Positions 7,882 to 15,599 of a DNA stretch of 64,000 bases are shown here, piece by piece. The position numbers and the translations under genes are program-made. Position 1 is the stretch's first letter, and every line of letters starts with the position of its first letter. The notes under the pieces were generated by a model. The model made no database searches and had not been told where the DNA came from. It saw only the letters and a list, made by a program, of their open reading frames with translations. The stretch covers positions 1,736,001 through 1,800,000 of the forward strand of contig CAVUDJ010000019.1 of NCBI GenBank assembly GCA_963740215.1. Direction: 5' to 3'. Source of the stretch: CAVVAL01 sp963740215 (GTDB lineage Bacteria; Actinomycetota; Actinomycetes; Mycobacteriales; Cryptosporangiaceae).

Positions 7882-9828
7882 TCACACCTCCACCTTGACC
7901 ATGCGACTCATCCAGAACCCGCCGAGCACCAGCAGGACGACCGATCCGACCAGCATGAGGATCCCCAGCGGCTCGGTGTAGAGCAGCCGGAAGTAGTCGC
8001 GGCGCACGAGGTACATGTAGGTCGCGATCCCGATCGGCAGCGCGAGCAGCACCCACGCGGAGAGCCGCCCCTCGGCCGAGAGCGCCTTCACGTGACGCCG
8101 CAGCCGCACGCGCTCGCGCATCGTCTCCACCGAGGTCTGCAGCACCTCGGCGAGGTTGCCGCCGACCTCGCGTTGGATCCGGATCGCCATGACGATCCAG
8201 GCCAGGTCCTGGCTCTTGGCCCGGACGGCGGCGCGGTCGAGCGCGTCCTCCAGCTCGGCGCCCAACCGCGACTCGGCCAGTGCGCGGCCGAACTCGGCGG
8301 CCACCGGGTCGGCCGCCTCGCGCACCAGCGCGTCGATGGACTGCCCCAGCGAGAACCCCGACTTGAGCGATCCGACGACGAGCTGCAGCGCGTCCGGGAG
8401 TTGCTCGGCGAACCGCTGCGTACGGCGGTGGGTGCGGAACGTGCGGTACCAGCGGGTGCCGAGCAGCCCGAGGACCACGCCGGCCGGGATGCCGATCCAC
8501 CAGGTGAACAGCAGCCACAACGCGGCGACCGAGGTGACGCACGCGCACACGCGGATAAGCAGCCACTCGTTCGGGCGCAGACCCATGCCGGCCTGCTCCA
8601 TGAGCCGGACCGTCCGCCCCTCCATGCCCTGCGCCTGCACCGCGCGTTGGCTCAGGTCGAGCGCGGTGCGGGTGATCAGTCCCCCGTTCGGCGCGACCAG
8701 CGGCTTGGCGGGGCCGCGCGCAGTGAAGCGGGCCACCTGGGCGATCCGGCGGCGCCGGTTCGGATCCGCGAACAGCGGTCGCAGCACGACGAGCGCGAGC
8801 CCCAGCAGGGCGAGGAAGACCAGCACCGACACCCCGGCGAAGAGCCATCCGGGGATCGCAGGCGCGAAGTAGTGCGACGGGCCCTTCGAGACCGCCGAGA
8901 CGGCCGGGAACGTGACCGGCGCCGTGCCGGTGAGCCGCTTACCGGCGACGTCCACGGTCACGCGGAGGGTCGTGGTCTTGCCGGCGAGGCTGCGCGGCAC
9001 CTCGGCGCTCACGGCGAGCGGCACCGAGAACGACGTCGCCGCCGAACGGAACGCCGCGGCCAGCGCCGCGCTGTCCCTGGCGTTGTGCAGCTCGCCACCG
9101 CTACCGGAGGCGAGCTGCCGCAGCGCCGCACCGGTCGGGCCGCCGCCGGTGGCCGCAGCGCCGAAGCCGACGACGTCCACTGGAGCCCGGGCCCGCCGGA
9201 CGCTGGCCGTCAGCTGGCTCAGCTTCATGGCGGACGACGTGTCGGCACCGTCGGAGAGGACCAGGATCCGCCGCTCGGCGCTGGTGGCGATCAACCCCGC
9301 CGCCTCCTGCACCGAGTCGTAGAGCGCCGTGTCCCCGCTGACCTGGATCTTCGCCACGGCTGCGCGGAACGCGGCACGGTCGACGGTGGGTTTGAGCAGC
9401 GTCACCGGCTGGTCGGAGATCTTGACCAGCCCGACGTAGATGTCGTCCGGCAGCGCCTTGGCGAACTCCGCAGCCGCTGCCTGGGCGGCCAGCAGCGGCG
9501 CGCCGGCCATCGATCCGGAGGCGTCGATGACGACGATCACGGTGCGCGCCGTGCTGGCGGCCTGACGGGACGGATCGCCGATCGGCTGGGCGGAGGCGCG
9601 CAGCGGCACGGAGCCCGCCTCGACGTTGACCTCGCTCTTCGCCAGCGACGCGCCGGCCGGCAGGTCGCGGGCCGACAAGGTGAACTGCACCCGGTCGACG
9701 GCCGGGCGGACCGCGGTCACCGCAAGGGTTGCGCTGGGGTCGGCGCGCCCCTCCCCCGCCGACCCCAGCACGACCGCCACGGTGACCGACACAGCGAGCG
9801 CTACCGTGAGCCCCCATCCCCGCTTCAC
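7882..9828 (-). CDS. tadB: Fusion of a secreted VWA domain with TadB platform protein
   Basis: 648 aa, roughly twice the length of TadB. A signal peptide (residues 1-29) is followed by a von Willebrand A domain: VIVVIDASGSMAGAPLL near residue 95 carries the DxSxS MIDAS metal site, with a conserved Thr (GDTALYDSV) and Asp (LSDGADTSS) further on. A transmembrane segment near residue 330 (IPGWLFAGVSVLVFLALLGLALVVL) leads to a TadB part: F domain at about 470-600 (LPDALQLVVGSLKSGFSLGQSIDAL; AIRIQREVGGNLAEVL) and C-terminal membrane helices. The VWA part should lie outside the membrane and the T2SSF domain inside. Four bases overlap tadA upstream; tadC follows. Confidence 0.92.
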   Translation of the reverse strand: MKRGWGLTVALAVSVTVAVVLGSAGEGRADPSATLAVTAVRPAVDRVQFTLSARDLPAGASLAKSEVNVEAGSVPLRASAQPIGDPSRQAASTARTVIVVIDASGSMAGAPLLAAQAAAAEFAKALPDDIYVGLVKISDQPVTLLKPTVDRAAFRAAVAKIQVSGDTALYDSVQEAAGLIATSAERRILVLSDGADTSSAMKLSQLTASVRRARAPVDVVGFGAAATGGGPTGAALRQLASGSGGELHNARDSAALAAAFRSAATSFSVPLAVSAEVPRSLAGKTTTLRVTVDVAGKRLTGTAPVTFPAVSAVSKGPSHYFAPAIPGWLFAGVSVLVFLALLGLALVVLRPLFADPNRRRRIAQVARFTARGPAKPLVAPNGGLITRTALDLSQRAVQAQGMEGRTVRLMEQAGMGLRPNEWLLIRVCACVTSVAALWLLFTWWIGIPAGVVLGLLGTRWYRTFRTHRRTQRFAEQLPDALQLVVGSLKSGFSLGQSIDALVREAADPVAAEFGRALAESRLGAELEDALDRAAVRAKSQDLAWIVMAIRIQREVGGNLAEVLQTSVETMRERVRLRRHVKALSAEGRLSAWVLLALPIGIATYMYLVRRDYFRLLYTEPLGILMLVGSVVLLVLGGFWMSRMVKVEV

Positions 9829-11180
9829 TGCCGCACCTGCGGAAATCCGAACACGCCGAGCGGCACCGCGACCCCTGCCGTGGCGAGCCGCTCCAGGAAC
9901 CGCGGGCGCAGGCCGGTGGACACCAGGCCGCCGCGGAACCGTCCGAACTCGTCCTGGCCGGCGCTGAAGTCGAAGACGAACAGGTCCTGGAGGCTCACGA
10001 CGTCGCCCTCGATGCCGGTGATCTCGGTGATGTGGGTGATCCGGCGGGTGCCGTCCTTGAGCCGTGACTGGTGGACGATCACGTCGACGGCCGAGGCGAG
10101 CTGCTCGCGGATCGCGCGTACCGGCAGGTCCATGCCCGCCATCAGCACCATCGTCTCCAGCCGGGCGAGCGAGTCGCGCGGCGAGTTCGCGTGCACCGTG
10201 GTGAGCGAGCCGTCGTGGCCCGTGTTCATCGCCTGGAGCATGTCGAGGGCGGCGCCGTCGCGGACCTCGCCGATCACGATCCGGTCGGGACGCATCCGCA
10301 GCGCGTTGCGGACGAGGTCGCGGATCGTCACCTCGCCGCGGCCCTCCATGTTCGCCGGGCGGGACTCCATCCGCAGCACGTGCTCCTGGTGGAGCTGGAG
10401 CTCGGCGGCGTCCTCGATCGTGACGATCCGCTCGTCATGCGGCAGGAACTGCGACAGCACGTTGAGCGTGGTCGTCTTGCCGGAGCCGGTGCCGCCGCTG
10501 ATCACCATGTCGAGCCGGCCCCGCACGCACGCGGCAAGGAGGTCGGCCACCGGCCGGCTCATCGTGCCGAACGCGATCAGGTCGTCGGCGCCGTACGGGT
10601 CGGCGGCGAACTTGCGGATCGTCAGCATCGAGCCGTCCAGCGCGATCGGCGGCACCACCGCGTTGACACGGCTGCCGTCGGGGAGCCGGGCGTCGACCAT
10701 CGGGCTCGACTCGTCGATCCGCCGGCCGACGCGGGACACGATCTTGTCGATCACCCGGCGCAGGTGCGTGTCGTCGACGAACTGCGCGTCGACGGGCTCG
10801 ATGTGGCCGAACCGCTCGACGAAGATGCTCCGCGGCCCGTTGACCATGATCTCGCTGACGTCCGGGTCGCGCAGCAGCGGCTCGATCGGGCCGTGGCCGA
10901 GGATCTCGTCGGTGACGTCGCGGATCAGCTGGGACCGGTCGGCGGCGGTGAGCGGCATCTCCTCGCGCGCCATCACGGACGCGATCGTGTCCTTGATGCG
11001 CTGCTCCAGGACGTCCTCGCCGGCCTGCGCGTCGTAGAGCTGCGGCCCGAGGATCTCCATCAGCGCCTGGTGGATCCTGCGGCGGGCGACCGCCAGCGGC
11101 CCCGGGGCACGGCGACCGTTTCGCTCGGGATGCAGCGGCACCGGGCCGGACCGCTGCGCCAGCCGGTCGGCAAGACTCAT
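9825..11180 (-). CDS. tadA: TadA/CpaF secretion ATPase
   Basis: 451-aa type II/IV secretion ATPase that powers Flp pilus assembly in the cytoplasm. Motifs: Walker A GGTGSGKTTTLN near residue 230, Asp box region, Walker B RMRPDRIVIGEVRDGAALDML near 295, and His box TGHDGSLTTVHANSPRD near 320. The N-terminal GPIEPLLRDPDVSEIMVNGPR is typical of CpaF. The ATG at 11180 is preferred. It overlaps the stop of a micro-ORF (ATGA) that places GAGG seven bases upstream of this start; the in-frame sequence further up is repeat element. Confidence 0.95.
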   Translation of the reverse strand: MSLADRLAQRSGPVPLHPERNGRRAPGPLAVARRRIHQALMEILGPQLYDAQAGEDVLEQRIKDTIASVMAREEMPLTAADRSQLIRDVTDEILGHGPIEPLLRDPDVSEIMVNGPRSIFVERFGHIEPVDAQFVDDTHLRRVIDKIVSRVGRRIDESSPMVDARLPDGSRVNAVVPPIALDGSMLTIRKFAADPYGADDLIAFGTMSRPVADLLAACVRGRLDMVISGGTGSGKTTTLNVLSQFLPHDERIVTIEDAAELQLHQEHVLRMESRPANMEGRGEVTIRDLVRNALRMRPDRIVIGEVRDGAALDMLQAMNTGHDGSLTTVHANSPRDSLARLETMVLMAGMDLPVRAIREQLASAVDVIVHQSRLKDGTRRITHITEITGIEGDVVSLQDLFVFDFSAGQDEFGRFRGGLVSTGLRPRFLERLATAGVAVPLGVFGFPQVRQ

Positions 11181-11254
11181 GAGCCCACCTCGCTCCGCTC
11201 GGCGGCGCATTCGCGCACACTGTGCCCACTGATTCGCTCGCTCAGCTCGCTCAT
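11177..11254 (-). CDS. 25-aa leader micro-ORF of the SERSE repeat family, before tadA
   Basis: A 26-codon ORF from ATG 11254. The peptide starts MSELSERIS and ends RECAAERSEVGS. Its TGA overlaps the tadA ATG, and its last codons contain GAGG seven bases before that ATG, so it supplies the tadA ribosome-binding site. The start-to-start distance is 74 bp, the same as units near 17.7 kb and 32.5 kb. It is probably translated for coupling; no function for the peptide is known. Confidence 0.6.
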   Translation of the reverse strand: MSELSERISGHSVRECAAERSEVGS

Positions 11255-11310
11255 GAGCCCACCTCGCTCCGCTCCGCGGCGCATTCGCGCACACTGATTC
11301 GCTCGCTCAT
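11251..11310 (-). CDS. 19-aa leader micro-ORF of the SERSE repeat family, after tadZ
   Basis: A 20-codon ORF from ATG 11310 (peptide starts MSERISVRE). Its start overlaps the TGA of the TadZ gene and its own TGA overlaps the next micro-ORF start, making a chain tadZ, micro-ORF, micro-ORF, tadA with every junction an ATGA. It is the same unit as its neighbour with an 18-bp internal deletion (step 56 instead of 74 bp). Confidence 0.6.
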   Translation of the reverse strand: MSERISVRECAAERSEVGS

Positions 11311-12486
11311 CGGGCCACCACCCCGCGACGCCGGGCCAGCAGGCCGCGCCGGGCCCTGGCCGGTTCCGGTTCGGCCGGCAGGAGGCGGGTCAGCGCGAAC
11401 TCGCGCAGCGCCTTGCTCACCGCGTGCCCTGGCGAATCGGTCATGATCGGCACTCCCCTGTTGACCGAGATCGGGACGTCCCGGCTCGACGGGATCCGGG
11501 CGACGATCGGGACCCGGACCACCTGGTCGATGTCGGCGGGCGTCAGCCCCACCTTCGCGTCGCTGCGGTTGAGCGCGACCAGCCGCGCGTCGCGCGGGTA
11601 GTCGAGCAGGTCGAACATGTCGAGCGTGATCCGCAGGTTCTTCAAGGCCGGGATGTCCGGCGTGGCGACGAGCACGTAGTGGTGGGACGCGTCGAGCGCC
11701 GCCAGCACGTGGTCGGTGAACTGCGGCGGCGTGTCGACGACGACGTAGTCGAACGCGCCCCTGGCCAGCCGCAGCAGCTCGGCGACGAGCTGGCGGGTCA
11801 CGTGTTCGCCGTCCGCGGGTCCGGCCGGCGCGAGCAGCGCCTCGACCCCCGGCGCGTAGGGGGTGAGCAGCGAGCGGAAGCCGGTCTCGTCGAGCCGCTC
11901 CCCCATCACGACGGCGTCCGCGACTGATCGGTCCGGCACGAGCTGGAGCATGATCGCGACGTCGCCGAAGGCCAGGTCGAGGTCGACGAGGCACACCCGC
12001 CGGGTGCCGCCGGCGGCCAGCGCGACCGCGAGGTTCGTGGCGATCGTGGTCTTGCCGCAGCCGCCCTTCGCCGCGAACACCGTGACCACCTGGCCGTCCG
12101 CCCGCGGCCCCGCGACCGGCGGACCGTCGCGTGAGCTGGTTCGACAGGGCCAGCGACCGGGAGCACGCGCCGAGCACCGCCGAGGCGTCGCCCGCGTCGG
12201 CCACCTCGCGGACGCCCGCCCGGATCGCCTCGCCGAGCACCTCGACGTCCACGTAGTTGCGCAGCAGCACCACGCCCAGCGCCGGGCGCTCGACGCGCTG
12301 CCGGGAGGCGAAACGCAGCGCCTCCGCCAGGTCGATCCCCGGGCCGAGGAGCACCAGCTGCTCGTCGCGGTCGTGGTGCAGCGCGGCGGTCAGCTCGTCG
12401 AGCGTCATGACCGTGCGCAGGCCGGCGCCCAGCAGCATGCCCAACTGCTCGGCGTGGCGCCGCAGCGGTTCACTGAGAATCGTCAT
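11307..12486 (-). CDS. TadZ/CpaE pilus localisation ATPase, frameshifted as read
   Basis: The N-terminal part (from ATG 12486, about 118 codons) is a receiver-like domain (TVMTLDELTAALHHDRDEQLVLLG...). The C-terminal part is a ParA/MinD-type ATPase with the deviant Walker A VFAAKGGCGKTTIATNLA and CLVDLDLAFGDV, ending VVAR at 11307. The two parts are in different frames. The shift lies near 12121-12133, where an in-frame gene would read LT(R)DGPPVAGPRADGQVVTVFAAKGG. Adding or removing one or two bases restores a normal TadZ of about 390 aa. TadZ proteins place the Tad machine at its cell site. Reinitiation at a GTG near 12089 is an alternative, but a sequencing indel is more likely. Confidence 0.85.
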
Positions 12487-12502
12487 CGCTGGCCTCCGCC
12501 GA

Positions 12503-13315
12503 TCACGGGAAGAGCGTCTTGTTGTCGACGCCGGGGCCGGGCTTGACCACCGACGTGTCGCCGAGCAGCGCCAGGTACAGCGCGCCGGTCTGGGTGCCGT
12601 GCACGAGGCGTTCGGCCTCCTGCTGCGTCGCCGCGACGGTGACCAGCAGGGTCCGGGTCGCCTTGCGCTTACTGGCCTTCTCGTCGTCGGTGGTCTTCTC
12701 CGCCGCCGCCGACCCCGCCGACGAGGTGCGGCCGTCCATGCCCAGCGTGCCGACCGAGATCACCTCGATCGACGGCACCAGCACCCGTGTCGCGCGGTTG
12801 TAGAGGTGCTGTTCGCGCAGGCCGTCGCCGGACGGGATCCGCCCCGACTGTCCATCCAGGACGTTGAACGTGTCGAAGACCGCCACCTTGGAGCCGGGCA
12901 GCACATAGCCGGCGACCTGCTCCGGCACCTCCATCTCGACGCTGACCGCGATCCTGCCGGTCGGGATGTTCAACCCGCCGCTCACCCGGCTCCTCGGCCC
13001 GAACGCGCCGGCCAGCAGCAGTTGCCGCGGCTGCACCTCGGACGTGATCACCATCGGGTCGAGGTCGGCGCCGATCGCGCTGAGCGCGTCGGCCGGCACG
13101 CTGCTGGCCGGCATCTTCACCGCCTCGGCGTAGCTCGTGCGGATCCGTTCGCCGGTGGTGCCGGCCGGGATCCGTTCCTTGGCGACCAGCACGGTCACCG
13201 CCTTCTTCCCGGCCACGGCACGGGAGTCCGCGGACCAGACGTACGCGAGGACCGCGAGCGTGCCGCACGCGGCGAGAACCAGCGCGAGCCCGACGGCGAG
13301 GAGTCGACGCAACAT
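12503..13315 (-). CDS. cpaB: CpaB/RcpC-like Flp pilus assembly protein
   Basis: 270 aa. N-terminal hydrophobic segment with a Cys (LLAVGLALVLAACGTLAVLAYVW) that could be a membrane anchor or lipobox, then a SAF-like domain (VTVLVAKERIPAGTTGERI, residues 40-60) and the RcpC/CpaB region (GRIAVSVEMEVPEQVAGYVLPGSKVAVFDTF, near 145-175). CpaB proteins act at the periplasmic or wall side of the Tad machine. ATG 13315 is preferred over GTG 13324 because AGGA has good spacing only to the former. It sits between TadG-like and TadZ genes. Confidence 0.9.
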   Translation of the reverse strand: MLRRLLAVGLALVLAACGTLAVLAYVWSADSRAVAGKKAVTVLVAKERIPAGTTGERIRTSYAEAVKMPASSVPADALSAIGADLDPMVITSEVQPRQLLLAGAFGPRSRVSGGLNIPTGRIAVSVEMEVPEQVAGYVLPGSKVAVFDTFNVLDGQSGRIPSGDGLREQHLYNRATRVLVPSIEVISVGTLGMDGRTSSAGSAAAEKTTDDEKASKRKATRTLLVTVAATQQEAERLVHGTQTGALYLALLGDTSVVKPGPGVDNKTLFP

Positions 13316-13343
13316 GGTGTGCACTTCCTGATCTGTCGAGGTG

Positions 13344-14465
13344 TCAACCGACGAGCGTCACGATGGACGCGCCGAGATCGGGGCCGCCGATCACACCGGA
13401 GGCCGGGACGAGTCCCTGCGTGAAGTAGCCGTAGACGCACTTGTCGGAGCCCTTGCACGGCTCGGCGCCGGTGAGCCAGGACGCCGCGCTCAGGCCCGGC
13501 AGGTGGTAGCCGGTGACGACGAACGCCGCCATGCCCTTGATGTGGTAGGTCGTGCCGGACCCGGTGCCGGTGACCGTGTCGAAGACCGGGACGAACAGCA
13601 GGGTCTTGTTCTCCCAGGCGGCTTCGAGTGCGTCCTTGCAGTCCTTGGGCGCCGAGACACCGGGGTCGCCGCTATAGTTGCCGCCCGCGTCGACCGTCGT
13701 GGTGCACTCACCGGAGTCGTCGAGCCAGCCGAAGCCGCCCGGGGCGTCCGCACCGGACGGGCCGGCGGGGCAGCCCGGTTCGTGTTCCGTTGTGGTGTGC
13801 AGGTAGAGGATCTGCTCGTCGCCGGCGGCCGGCAGCGGGTTCGGCGGGTACGGGGGCGGCGGCGCGTAGCTCGTGCCGCCCGACGTGCTCGCCTCCCACT
13901 CGCAGACCGACATCGTCACGGCGAGGCCGCCTGCGGTGGCCGGCGGACCCCAGGCGGCACGGGCGCAGGCACCGACGGTGGCGCCCTCGTAGCCCTCGTT
14001 GCCGAGCAGGAGCTGGGCGAACGTCGGCGGCAGCAGCGTGGACCCGTCGTCCGTCTCGGTGCTCGTGCGCACCTCGACGTACGGGACGTCGTCGCCCGGC
14101 GGATCGGTCATGCAACGGCTGAGCGTCGTGGTGGGCGGCGGGCACGTGTCGAGAGCGCCGCTCGGCGTCTCTCCACAGAGGACGTTGATACCGGCGACGT
14201 CGTCCTCGGCGTTGCCGTCCGCATAGCCCTTCGCCTGGCCGTCCGGGTCGGCACCGCAGGAGGTCACGTTCGCCGCGCAGTCCTTGGCCACGGCCATCGC
14301 CGCACCGTCCGCACCGCTCTGCAGTTCCTCGCGCTCGACGTACAGCCGACCGACATCGACGGCAAGCGCGCCAGAACCCATCAGCACACCACCGGCGAGG
14401 ATCACGACGACGATCGTCATGACGCCACCGCGGTCGTCGCGGAGCCGTCGCATCAGGCGAGACAT
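13344..14465 (-). CDS. TadG-like pilus-associated protein
   Basis: 373 aa. RDDRGGVMTIVVVILAGGVLMGSGALAVDVGRLYVEREELQSGADGAAMAVAKDC (residues 8-60) is the prepilin-like TadE/TadG N-terminus with the Flp-type TadG motif GRLYVEREELQ.AADAAA. The rest is a Cys-rich extracellular part (many paired Cys, Pro-rich linker PPPPYPPNPLP near 240) that is probably disulfide-stabilised. It overlaps the tadE-like gene by 13 bp. Minor pilin or pilus-surface protein, inferred. Confidence 0.85.
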   Translation of the reverse strand: MSRLMRRLRDDRGGVMTIVVVILAGGVLMGSGALAVDVGRLYVEREELQSGADGAAMAVAKDCAANVTSCGADPDGQAKGYADGNAEDDVAGINVLCGETPSGALDTCPPPTTTLSRCMTDPPGDDVPYVEVRTSTETDDGSTLLPPTFAQLLLGNEGYEGATVGACARAAWGPPATAGGLAVTMSVCEWEASTSGGTSYAPPPPYPPNPLPAAGDEQILYLHTTTEHEPGCPAGPSGADAPGGFGWLDDSGECTTTVDAGGNYSGDPGVSAPKDCKDALEAAWENKTLLFVPVFDTVTGTGSGTTYHIKGMAAFVVTGYHLPGLSAASWLTGAEPCKGSDKCVYGYFTQGLVPASGVIGGPDLGASIVTLVG

Positions 14466-14848
14466 GGCATCCGTCCTTCGCCGGTGAGCGTGACCGCGCT
14501 GCCGAGGCTGCCCCCGAACAGCACCGACAGGCCGGGTATCGGGGTGACGAACTCGAAGTCGTGGCTCACCGTGGCGTCGACGAAGTCGTCCGGCCCCGGA
14601 GGCGACGGGCACGAGCCGATCGCGACGCCGACGTCCAGGTCGCCAGCGACCTCCTCCGCCCGGCCCTCCGGGTCGTCGGCGCCGAGCGACGCGGCGCGCG
14701 CCCCCTCGCGAGCGGCCTCGGTGACGTTGAGCTGCGCGTTGAGGAGGCGGCTGAAGTCGACGATCCCGAACAGGATCAGCAGCAGGATCGGGAGCAGCAG
14801 AGCGAACTCGACCGCCGCCGCTCCCTCGTCGGTGCGCCGCCGCTTCAT
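14453..14848 (-). CDS. tadE: TadE-like minor pilin
   Basis: 131 aa. DEGAAAVEFALLLPILLLILFGIVDFSRLLNAQLNVTEAAREGARAASLG (residues 7-56) matches the TadE consensus: Gly-Ala cleavage region, Glu at +5 (VEFALLLP), hydrophobic helix, and the AAREGAR motif. TadE pseudopilins are processed by the prepilin peptidase. It overlaps the Flp gene before it by four bases and the TadG-like gene after it, so translation is probably coupled. Confidence 0.92.
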   Translation of the reverse strand: MKRRRTDEGAAAVEFALLLPILLLILFGIVDFSRLLNAQLNVTEAAREGARAASLGADDPEGRAEEVAGDLDVGVAIGSCPSPPGPDDFVDATVSHDFEFVTPIPGLSVLFGGSLGSAVTLTGEGRMPCLA

Positions 14849-14988
14849 GGCCACACCAGCTCGGTGAACAGGTCGATCGTTGCCTGCCCGAGCGCGACGA
14901 TCGCACCCGCGACGACGCCGGCGATCAGCGCGGCGAGCAACGCGTACTCGACCGCCGTCGCTCCGTCGTCGTCGTTCCTGCGGCGCAT
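14845..14988 (-). CDS. Flp-type pilin, short (47 aa)
   Basis: A 47-aa Flp pilin: a charged leader MRRRNDDDGATAVEYALLAALIAGVV with the Gly-Ala processing site, the Glu-Tyr pair typical of Flp (VEYALL), and one hydrophobic helix. The Tad machine assembles mature Flp subunits into thin pili. It lies directly behind the second, longer Flp gene. Two Flp genes in tandem suggest a main and an alternative subunit. Confidence 0.9.
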   Translation of the reverse strand: MRRRNDDDGATAVEYALLAALIAGVVAGAIVALGQATIDLFTELVWP

Positions 14989-15068
14989 CGTTCCTCCAAG
15001 GGCAGCCAGGGCGGGGTGGGGGTCTCCCGGCCGGCACGGGGGCACCGGCCGGGAGACGTTCGGGCGGC

Positions 15069-15251
15069 TTACGGGATCGCGTCGACGACGTCCTGGAACG
15101 CGCCCTGGATCTCGGTGCCGAGCGTGGTGACGACGCCCACGATGACGGCGGCGATCAGCGCGACGAGCAGGCCGTACTCGACGGCGGTGGCGCCCTCGTC
15201 GTCGCGGCGGATAGCGCGCAGTGTCTGTAGCCGGGCGATGAGCTTGGTCAT
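15069..15251 (-). CDS. flp: Flp-type major pilin (60 aa)
   Basis: 60 aa. MTKLIARLQTLRAIRRDDEGATAVEYGLLVALIAAVIVGVVTTLGTEIQGAFQDVVDAIP is represented by a leader ending DDEGA, a TAVEYGLL motif with the Glu-Tyr pair, a hydrophobic helix and a short tail. This is the first gene of the Tad operon and therefore likely the main pilin. ATG 15251 has GGGGG about 5 nt upstream; the frame is open to 15371 but lacks family similarity there. The roughly 350-bp gap upstream presumably holds the operon promoter. Confidence 0.92.
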   Translation of the reverse strand: MTKLIARLQTLRAIRRDDEGATAVEYGLLVALIAAVIVGVVTTLGTEIQGAFQDVVDAIP

Positions 15252-15599
15252 GACGGGGAACCCCCTTGGACACGTCCCAGGTCGGGACTCTCGACGATCG
15301 GCCGGGACGGCCGCGTCACGTCGAAGAGCCTGCGTGAGGGTGTCGCGGAACACACTCGGTTGCGCGGGCAACGAACTGAACCCGAGATCAGGACGACGTC
15401 AGGGCCGGAGGACAACGAGTCGTCAACCTGGTCGGCCGTTGAGGCCGGTGCGCCTGTCCGACAGACGGCGGGATACAACCGACCGGCGGATTCCGACTCG
15501 CAGATCGCAGAGTCCGGGCACACCGGCCCCGAACTGAGATGCGTTACTAACACCAATGTTACTAACATTAGTGTTAGTCTCTGCCGAGGAGGTGCTGGC
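15252..15599. other. Divergent intergenic region between flp and the AAA ATPase gene
   Basis: About 350 bp without a convincing gene. It must carry the promoter of the Tad operon (minus) and of the ATPase gene (plus). The right end is strikingly A+T-rich and contains two operator-like palindromes. No clear -35/-10 pair can be assigned by eye. Confidence 0.5.
15543..15577 (+). promoter_or_regulatory. Operator-like tandem palindromes
   Basis: Two copies of the pattern CTAACA-N4-TGTTA(G/C) start at 15547 and 15562, a 15-bp pitch. The second (15562-15577) is a perfect palindrome. They lie in an A+T-rich island just before the GAGGAGG ribosome-binding site of the ATPase gene, where a bound repressor would block it. 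Confidence 0.6.

Noticed and set aside
7744..11037. Very long open frame (over 1000 codons) on the plus strand opposite the Tad genes
   Set aside because: It reads as Arg/Ser/Ala-rich low complexity, lies antisense to well-recognised TadA, TadB and TadC, and is a usual by-product of high-G+C codon bias.
11251..12486. Continuous 411-codon frame covering the TadZ region to the micro-ORF
   Set aside because: Only its first ~118 codons are protein-like (the TadZ N-terminus). After the shift near 12125 it turns into Gly/Arg-rich sequence while the ATPase motifs are in another frame.
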